64,000 nt of DNA from Clonostachys chloroleuca (taxonomy: Eukaryota > Ascomycota > Sordariomycetes > Hypocreales > Bionectriaceae): NCBI GenBank assembly GCA_037952775.1, contig JBANAY010000001.1, positions 5,332,001 through 5,396,000 on the forward strand, in the 5' to 3' direction. A program made the translations under genes and the position numbers. Shown here one piece after another: positions 55,621 through 64,000 of this stretch. Positions within the stretch are counted from its first letter, which is position 1. Each line of letters opens with the position of its first letter. The notes below the pieces were generated by a model, which saw only the letters and a program-made list of their open reading frames with translations, made no database searches and was not told the origin of the DNA.

Positions 55621-56375
55621 ATGAGGTTTCTTATCATCGACGAAGTGGTCGCACTGGCCAGCAGGTTTTGAACGCTGCACTGAAAAAGGGTAAGAGAACT
55701 TTGAGCCCATTATCTCTGTGTGTGGAAGAAAAGAACGATAAGAATGAAGGCTAAGACATCTCCAGGACATCAGGTCACTGCCCTAGTCAGAAAGGAAGCG
55801 TCTCTAGAAAAGAAGGAAGGCCTCGATATTGTTGTAGGGTCACCGTTTAATAAAACCGACATCTCCAAGGCAATCTCATCCTCCGCCTCCCCGGTTGATG
55901 CGGTCTTGGTCACTCTAAACGCACCACGAGCTAGCGACAGCCCCTTCTCTGCGCTCGATCCAAACCTACCACTGGATTTCCTGACCCAATGCGCTCGTAA
56001 TACTATTTCCTCCATGCGCGCCGCAACCCCCCGGTCCCAAAGATTGTCGTCATGTCGACTGTTGGTATAGCAGAGTCAATCAAGTGTTCGAATTTTATCA
56101 TGCGCTTCATGTTTACTCGAACCAAACTGCGCTATACCAGAGAGGACCATGAGGGGGTCGACCGGGAGCTACGAGCGCTCAAAGACATCAAGTACGTCGA
56201 GGTTCGATCGACGATATTGACGGACGGCAATGCCGCCCCCGTCAAAGTGTACCCCGACGACGGCACCGGGGCCGGCTTCATGCCCAAGATCTCTCGCGCC
56301 AGCGTGGCTGAGTTTATGGTTGAGGCAGCCGAGAGTTCAAAATACGACGGTTGCGCACCAGTGATTTCAAACTAG
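55621..56375 (+). pseudogene. NmrA/atypical SDR-like NAD(P)-binding protein with two frame breaks
   Basis: Exons about 55621..55689 and 55766..56375. The start MRFLII should lead into the nucleotide-binding GxxGxxG loop; SGRTGQQVLNAALKKG is present but one base out of frame from the ATG (break near 55,641). The intron GTAAGA...CTCCAG with a CTAAG branch site joins Gly to HQVTALVRKEASL in phase. A second break lies near the six-C run 56,027-56,032, after which VVMSTVGIAESIK, YTREDHEGVDRELRALKD and VEVRSTILTDG follow the family pattern to a stop at 56,373. Family members are NAD(P)-dependent reductases or redox sensors. With only two single-base breaks it is either a recent pseudogene or a gene affected by base-calling errors. 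Confidence 0.72.
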
Positions 56376-56856
56376 ACTGTTCTGCGAATAGCCATCGTTG
56401 AACCGAACGGAGTGTGTGTAACTAGAGAAACATTCAGGGCTCTGGTCTTTTAATATAGAATCCGAATTAACTATAAGATTACTGAACTTATATACTAGCT
56501 GAGAAGCTAATGTATGAGTTATTAATTGTCATTGTTAGGAAATAAATCGATGAAAACACCCCTCTCTGTCTATCCTTAAGCCTTGGAAAGCTACTACTAT
56601 TCTAGTAATAAAGTTTCGAAATGAATAATTCCATTAATACATTTACTTACCTTTGAAGTTTTAGGTAAATATAATTCTTAATTGCTTCACCAGATGGCCC
56701 AGTGGTGTTCAGTATGTTTAAATTTATCAAGAAGCTCGCTGAGCTGTTACACACAGCGTGTTGGGGTAGCCAGTTGAAGATTTTGTCTGCCTTTTGGAAG
56801 GTGTTGCAATTTTTTATGATGAAGCAGATAGTTGCTGCCCATAATGGCCATGTATA

Positions 56857-56887
<31 letters not shown>

Positions 56888-57265
56888 TTTTTTTTTGGCC
56901 TGGCGTGGGCCGGTAGCAGTATCTTTGAATTACATACCTCCCGAACACAAAGTCACTCTTTAAGCTCAACAAAGTCAGGATCAACGTTTGAACTCGTTTC
57001 GATTAAGTCACTGATAAAGTGGTAAATAAAGCATATTCGACTTGGACATTTGGGGCAGGGCCTCACACTATCGCTCGAGACGATATATATCTAGCCCTGG
57101 CGAAAACCAGACTCAAGCCCAACGACCAAGCGGCCACTCCCCGCCCTAATCGTTATGGTTAAAAGTGAGATACTCGCGGAACGCATGGAGATATGATTGA
57201 AGTGAGTGTACATATGTAGATCCCAACTAGGAAAAATGGATAGCGTCTAAGCAATCTCCTGACGG
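56376..57265. other. Intergenic region with a CT/T microsatellite
   Basis: 890 bp. A (TC)n run at 56,856-56,879 is followed by about 17 T (to 56,896). The open frame covering it is not believable. The rest is 3' flank of the NACHT-ankyrin gene. Confidence 0.6.
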
Positions 57266-60200
57266 TTAATTTCTGAACAGGTCTAGTATATCCTCCTTTT
57301 TCGCCTCGGCGGCCAAATCCAAGCTAGATCTTCCTTTGTTGTCCTCAGCAAGCGGGTCTAGGCCCTTCTTAACCAGCCAGCCAAACACTTCCTTGTCACC
57401 CTTCCTGGACAGTCCGCTCGCCACCACATGAAGCGCAGTCTCGCCTGTCTTCCCGTTAGTGGCCCGGAGATCTACTTGATCGCCCAGAAACGCATCCCAG
57501 AAGCGTAGGACCAAGCAGTCTTGCTCTCCACCAGGCAACTCCGACAAGCGCGAGTTTCCGGCATGGGTCGGGGCCGGTATGCCTGTCTGTGGCCAGTTCC
57601 GAGTAGGTTCACGGTTCAGCACAAAGGTAAACCATGCGGGCATCCCTGTCTCATCAACCGCATTAGGGTCCCACTCGCCGCACTCGATCAGCCGGGCGCG
57701 CAACGCGAGGCACTGTGCCGTGTGATCAGGCTCAGTGGGCCTGCCGAACTCTCTGTGCGATCTATCATCGCCGGGGCGGAGCTGCGTGTCAAAGCACTGC
57801 GCGAGAACTTGGTGCGCAGGTGATGGCCTCATGCTCGGGACTGGCGAAGCGGTTGCAGTACGAGACGTATGGCCTCCAAGGTCTATGAGCCGAGAAACAA
57901 CAGCGGGACGAAGAACACGAAGTGCGTATTCGAATGGCGTATAGCCAGGCTGGTGGGTTGGTGAAAGAGTCGGCTTTGTCGATTGGAGGCAGACGGCAAT
58001 CATATGCGGCGGTAGAGGATCCGAGAGGATGGAAACAATGAGATCGGTGTTAATGCGGTTGTTGCTGAGCATGATGTGCTTTTCAGGGACGATTAGTTAG
58101 CATGATCGGGGAAGAAGGTGTGTCGAGACTGGCACTGAAAGGGGGGGGGGCACTCACAAGCAAGTTGTTTCCTTCATTGTCGGTCGCGGTGGTATCCACG
58201 CCCAGCATTATTAACTTGCCATACATCTCCGAGACATCGAACTTTGGGGGGTATTTGGGATTGGGAGGACCCTCGCATGCGCAAAGTGATAGCAAAGGCG
58301 TCCTGCCCTCGGCATCGCGCATCTCCAGGTTTAGCTTGTCGGCGTATTGCGGTTCAAAGAATACATCCAGCAAGTCGCTGTCAAATTCACCTCGGCGTAA
58401 AACCTTATGCAAGAAGGGCTGCGGTTTCACATGGGCATAGCCAGACGGGACGGCCAAGTACGGATCAGCTCCGTTGAGGAGCAAGCAGTGGATCATGGAG
58501 ATGCGCTTCCTCCGGTGGTCTGGGGTGTCGACATCGTTATTCTTTGATCGCTGGACACTTGCGACGAAGGCGCCGACAAGGGGATAAGGGGCGTTCATTT
58601 GTGATCGAGTGTTCCTCCAGGGGTACTTTTTGCGGTCCAGCATGGCGTTCACGTCGACACCGTAGCTGATGGCATGCTTCATTAGCTCGACATCCATGGT
58701 CTCAATAGCTTTGTGGACAAGACCTTGGCGTAGTGCTTCTAAGGACGCCCCGGCTTGGACGAGCATGTCCGCAATGGTAGAGTCAGTCACGATATCCAGA
58801 CATGTCGTGCCCTTTGAGCTTGCCAAATTTGGATCGGCTCCCAACTCCAAGAGCAACTTCACGAAATCTCCTCTCCACCGGCCACCGACTTCCGGATTAC
58901 ATGCGAGAAGAAGAGGGGTGTCCCCATTCAGATCACGCACGTTGACATCGGCGCCTTTGCCGACGAGGTATCGGATCGCCGATAAGTGCCAATAGTCTTG
59001 TTCCATGGCCATATATCCAAGAGCTGTCAGAGCACCCATGTCGGGACGATAGCTGGTAAAGTAATCGACTCGAATCTCGCGGGAGTTGCAGTCGACGCCG
59101 CAATGCTCCACGAGGAGCTTGAGCATCTCGAGGTTGGAATGGCGCCTCGTGCATGCCAAATACACAAGCGGTTGGATTTCTCGACAGAAGACATTGTTTT
59201 TGACGAGATCATTCAGCGTGCTGGATGACGTGAGTTTACAATGCTCTACCTTAAAGGAGGCCGTCATGTCAACAGCCCACTTGTCGACCGGGTTGCTTGG
59301 CGAATCGTAGCAGCGAGCCACTGATTTCAATGCCTTGACAAAGGATAATGAGCCGCATAAAACGGATGTCTGCAAAAAGCTTGGCTGTTCTTGAGGAATG
59401 AACTTGCCCCCGACGGGGTTCGTCTTCCTATTCCAGGATGGTTGGAAGGGGACGGTTCGGAAAGGGGCTGTCAAATTGGCGTCGTTCTGAAGCATCCAGC
59501 CAATGTCGTCTAAACTGATATTCTTCAAACTTGCCAGCGGATTTCTCAGCAGCGCATCTCGCTGTTCAGCATTTTGCGACACAGCCTCATCCACGACTCC
59601 AGGCCACAGTGTCTTCCGTGATGCGCTTCCATCAGGGCCTGAAGAGTCACTGTCCATGAATGCTACCAAGACGGGGCTGCAATTCGAGTTCCGAGCAGCT
59701 TCATATACGGTGTCGTCTGGCAGGGCGCCGGCTGCCATGAGCTTTTGTGCCACGGAATATATTGCCTCGTTGGGAGTCTCCAGCCAAGGGGCGTGGAATG
59801 CTCGGTGGTCGGCCAACTTGACTCGACTAAAGAAAGGAGGTTCCGGAAGGCTTCCGTCTGGTCGACGCCTTTCATACTCGGTAAAGATTTGCTCAATGTA
59901 ATACGGTCGATAGGGATCGGTGTGCAGCTGGCGGCTTGGCTTGTTGCCCTCTCCAACCTCGACCAGCTCGACCTTATCCCATCGGGCCTGTTCTTCCATG
60001 AACTCAGCGCAGGCATGTAGGCAGCCGAGATTTTGTGAGTCACGGGCGTTCACGTCCGCTCCAGCGTTAAGAAGGATGCCAACGGCCTCCGCCAAGCCAG
60101 ACGAACACGCGTAGAATAGTGGTGTGCGACCTAGGGAATCCCGCCCCTCGAGAAGGTCGTCCACGGCGCGGTCGAGCAGGTACAAAAGCGACGATGTATT

Positions 60201-63200
60201 CCGCGCGATGCAGGCAAGGTGAAGAGTGTTACGTCCAGCTTTATCAGTGGCAGTAATGCTGGCACCGAACGAGAATAACGTGTCCATACACTGGACCGAG
60301 TCGGGCGACATGCTCATCGCCGCGTGGTGGAGAGGGGTGAGGCCATCGTTGTCGACAATATCAATATCCAGGTCAGCCACAGATTCTTTGAAGAACTGCA
60401 GAAGACGATTGAGCCTCTCTGATGGCGTAGGCAGCGATCGGATCTGTCCGGGTCTTGCGATCAGGTTTCGCATGAATGTGTGGAATACAGTCATGCCAGC
60501 GGAATTCCTGCTGTTCGGCGAGATCCCGTAGCCAACTAATGCAGTGACCAGAGGAATCAGCGACGGCGGTTTCCCGTCGTGTGGACCGGGATCTTGTAGC
60601 GGCGCGGCCATGTGAAGCAGCGTATCGCCATGCTCGTTCAAGCCGCGAGGGTCGAAGCCAAGGCCGATCAGAGACCTTAGATTACCAACTTCAGGGGCCA
60701 GTTTTTGCCAGTCCAATGAAGCTCCCACATACACATGCAGGAGTCCATTCCCCTCCTCGTCTACCGCCGAAGCGTCAGCACCGGCCTCGAGCAGAACTCG
60801 GACCATCTCCAGGTTGTTGACAGCCATCAGGAGCGGAGTACGGCCCTTGATGGCACTCCTGGCCTCCAGCGACGCGCCTGCAGCGACGAGCATGGCCACC
60901 AGATCTGCCAATGGCCGATCATTGGGCGTGCTGACGGGCGAGTGATTGAGCGAGTATAGAACCGTCTCCACTGTTTCCGGATGCTTTCTCGATCCCAGCA
61001 GCAGCTTGAGGGTTTCGGTATCACAGAAAGGGAGAGCCCTGAGTAGAACGGCGTTTGACCCGTCGGCATCGACATTAGCACCGGCGGCTACTAAGATCTG
61101 GATAATTCTCTTGTTTTCGGGCCCCCAGTCCTTGACAGACTCCTTGCGATGGCCCCTCTCGGGGCAGCGTCCTTCATGCCGGACAAGATGCCAAGCACGA
61201 TCCGTAAAAATAAGACCGATAGCAGGGTGGTTGTTATTCTCGCCAGGCATGGGTGCTAGGGCATTCACGTCCACGCCATGGTTGACAAGGATCTGCACGA
61301 TCCTGGGGCTTCTATGGTAGACCAAGGCTCGATGCAGTAGGCTGCTCCCGCTGGAATCGCGAGCGGATGCATCAGCACCCTTTTCGAGTAGGAACCTCAA
61401 GGGGCGCTCGATGTTTGCCTGGGCATGTTTTTTGGGAAACAAGCAAAACAGAGGCGTGTCCCCAGTGCCATCCCGAGCCTCGAGGTCGGCACCGGCATCA
61501 ACTAGCCGAGTGAATATAGCTTCACAGATTTCACTGTTTCCGTCATACCAAGACCCAACGAGGGCGTGCAAAGGCAGGCGCTCCTTCTCCTCAAAGAATT
61601 CGGTGATGTCCGAGTAGGTGCTCCGCTTGATCGGTTGCACCGTGGTGCGACTCTGTATCGAAGCGCCACGCGCCAGGAGAAGATCAACGCATCGGATCGA
61701 ATCTCGACTGAGCACGCTTTTAAATCCGCGGGTTGTGTCGCGGCCTTCTCCTTCGGGCACGAGACAAAGCGCCTGGCAAGCGGAATAAAGCGCGGTTTTG
61801 CCCAGAGCGACGGCATTGGCGTCCACGCCGGCGTTGTCAAGAATGCATTCAACGGCATCGGGCCTGGCATGTTCGGCGAAAAAGCAGAGCAGCTGAGCCT
61901 GAAGATCTTTTTCTAGATAGGGAAAAGTAACCGCCAAGCATCGGACGTCCTGATAGTGTCTCATAGCTTTTCGGATTTTTTGCAGGCGTTTTTTGGGTGG
62001 GATATGCGTGTCAGCGGCATTGCGATTCCATAGGAAGCCCAGCGGGCCACAGCCAGCTTTCAGCAGGAGTTCAAGGATGTCTGCTTCACCATGCGAAACA
62101 GCTACCTCAATCAAGTCCTCCGACCAGCAGTACTGGCTGGATTGGCCTCTCTTCAAACGCTCCACTTCGGTGAGAGGGAGGAGATATTGGACTGCTGCGA
62201 CACTTCCCCCAAGAACCGCCCACCATACGGGAACGCAGGGCCACTGGTGGCACGGCTCCCGATCTTGCCCTGACTCTGGCTGAGGCTGGATTCGGCATCC
62301 AGATTCAATAAGAGATTTGCACCATTCAATGTTGCCAATATAGGCGGCTATCGACAGCGGTCCTAAGCAACTGCAGCGACATCGCATCATAAAACCACAC
62401 GATTGCTGAGCCCAATCCCTGAGAGGGCCACTGCCGTATTCATCTCTGTCCTGACAAAACGAGGCCATAGAACCAATCAGGTCCGGGTCCTGCATATGTG
62501 AAATGCATTGGAGATGTTTCGCCCAGTACTCTGTGGCATAGCTTGTGAACGAATGCTTGGAAATTTCGTTGCTAGAACGTGCCTGGGGCGGCTTCCAATT
62601 GCGGTCTAGAACCGACAGAGACATCATCGCCAGGCGTTTGTGGGAGATGTCCGAGCTGATAACAGGAAACCGTGGTGCATTCAGCGCACCAGCGGCCAAC
62701 GTCTCGGAACGTTCGCCCAGGAGAAACTCCGTCATGGAGTGGTGCAGCACTTGAACCGTCTCGTCGTCGAGAATATCGAGCAACGGACCGCATGCTTGTT
62801 TGACGAGAAGCTTCGCATCCGAGAGAGAAGCCGAGGTGCCATTCGTATCGAGGATATATTCTTGCAGCAGCGCTGCGAGCTCACGCAGACGAAGCGGGCG
62901 GAAGCTATGAGTGACACACCCTAGCAAAAACACTTGCATATTGGTGTCGATACCAGGTGCCTGTGCCTGCTGGAATAGAACAGTATTGTACATCTCCTGC
63001 AAGCCCATTGGCATCTTCTCTACTCCCACCAGCTCTCCACGCTCAATCGCTGGAAGGACTTGGTCTACCATGAGGCGGGCATAGAGGAAGAGGCCACCCG
63101 AGCGTTGAGATATCATGTTCACTAAGTCCTCCAGCTGAGCCGGTTGGCGGGCGGCCAAAGGTTGACCCAGATTTTGCTTAACAAAGGTGCGGATGTCCTC

Positions 63201-63974
63201 GTGGATTTTCTCCTCTTCGAGGTTCAGATGCACGATAGAGGATGCACGAAGCAAGCTCTGGAGATGCTGTTTCGGGCGGCTCGTCATCAGCAGCTTAACA
63301 GCGCCGAGGCCCGACGATCCCAAATCGTTGACCCAGCTGAAGAAAGGGTTATCCTCCTTCGCCTCCATCTCATCCAGCGCATCCACGACGCAAAACACGC
63401 GCCACGAGAATGTGGAGGCCAGCCCATCTCGAAGGCAATCCCACAGGGCACTGTCAGGAACAGCTTCATGGCTAGATGTGGACCCAACCAGGGTTTTGAG
63501 GGCGGTCTGTAGCCTAAGACTGTGAGGCAGCGCCTGAGCGAGCCAGTCGCGGACGAGGCCACGGGGCGTCCGGTTTGCTTGGACAATGTGACGGAAGAAG
63601 AAGAACAGCACCAGCGTGCCAGGCCCCGCAGTTTGTTGTAGATGGCGGATGAGAGAGGCCGCCATAACGGACTTTCCAGAACCAGGGACAGCCTTGATCC
63701 AGAGGCTCGGGTGCTCGACTGACTGAATCCAGGTCTTGTATTTCTCGGTCTGCGACAACCAGGTGCTGGTGCCGGGAGTTTGAGCCGCCAGATGGCGCTT
63801 GAACTCGCCCGTTTCGCTCAGGTAGGCCGTCGGCTCGAGCCATTTGACGATGCGATCCAGCTCTTCCTGTGGGAGACACGCGTCCTGGCGCTGCACGATC
63901 TCAAAATCTCCTAGAGGCCCTGCCTCGTCGCCATCGGGCTCTCCTTCGCGAAGGGCACTACTATCCATTCTCAT
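57266..63974 (-). CDS. NACHT-ankyrin NLR-like protein, 2,209 aa
   Basis: Two exons, complement(58158..63974, 57266..58078), with a 79-bp intron (GTGAGT, CTAAC, AAAAG) joined in phase as NNLL|HIML. The start is the ATG at 63,974. After about 85 residues comes the NACHT NTPase: Walker A PGSGKS (97-102) and Walker B VFCVVDALDE (193-202), followed by helical regions to about residue 520. From about 520 to the end there are many ankyrin repeats, for example GTGDTPLFCLFPK, NGLTPLHHAAMS, GRTPLFYACSSG, NGDTPLLLACNP, GETALHVVASG and GRSSLDLAAEA. Fungal proteins of this design act as STAND sensors, some in heterokaryon incompatibility or immunity-like responses. No recognised effector domain (HET, lipase, PNP) is visible in the short N-terminus. 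No frame breaks over 6.6 kb. The G10 run 58,141-58,150 lies inside the intron. Confidence 0.93.
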
Positions 63975-64000
63975 AGCCCTAAGATAGTAAAGAATGGCAG

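Noticed and set aside
56702..57025. 107-codon open frame over the CT/T microsatellite
   Set aside because: Dominated by Leu-Ser and Phe runs from the simple repeat; no homology features.
58102..63525. Many + strand open frames opposite the NACHT-ankyrin gene
   Set aside because: Antisense shadows of GC-rich coding sequence; the - strand frame is continuous for 5.8 kb with clear domains.

Overview
The window looks like nuclear DNA of a filamentous ascomycete (Pezizomycotina, probably Eurotiomycetes). The genes have short introns (about 50-90 bp) with GTAAGT-like donors, CTAAC/CTGAC branch sites and AG acceptors. There is a PTH11/rhodopsin-type membrane protein, a NACHT-ankyrin protein, a fungal Mch1 transporter, and a 17 kb AT-saturated block of repeats showing repeat-induced point mutation (RIP: C-to-T and G-to-A changes).

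Layout. 1-28.3 kb is mostly ordinary gene space. It starts with a small family cluster (a DUF3659-type protein, two polyQ proteins sharing a C-terminal domain, and a frame-broken secreted or membrane protein). Next come the Mch1-type transporter, mre11 (DNA double-strand break repair nuclease), dim1 (U5 snRNP), an unknown 477-aa protein, a rhodopsin-domain membrane protein, a UDP-glycosyltransferase, an unknown 270-aa protein, an intron-containing tRNA-Ser(UGA), a BTB/POZ gene with foreign-looking DNA in its first intron, and a five-exon saccharopine-dehydrogenase-like reductase.

28.5-48.3 kb is a transposon graveyard. A 3-oxosteroid dehydrogenase-like pseudogene is split by an insertion and truncated by repeats. 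A RIP-destroyed Ty3/gypsy chromovirus (gag, protease, RT, RNase H, integrase, chromodomain all still recognisable, + strand) has been entered by three younger insertions: a 0.72 kb repeat module, an 0.87 kb solo LTR with an AAACT target duplication, and a 6.9 kb Ty1/copia element on the - strand with two identical 217-bp LTRs and an ATAAT duplication. Downstream of its pol region the copia element carries an antisense chain of exons with well-formed spliceosomal introns. I consider this the most interesting object in the window.

48.8-56.4 kb is a decaying accessory region: a truncated FAD-linked oxidase exon, a Tc1/mariner element, and broken remnants of an alcohol-dehydrogenase-like enzyme, an anion:cation symporter and an NmrA/SDR-like protein. 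57.3-64 kb holds one large two-exon NACHT-ankyrin gene (2,209 aa) on the - strand.

Several otherwise healthy genes (mre11, the glycosyltransferase, the protein at 3.7-4.35 kb) each contain one apparent single-base frame break, two of them next to short G/C runs. This may reflect base-calling error rather than gene death.
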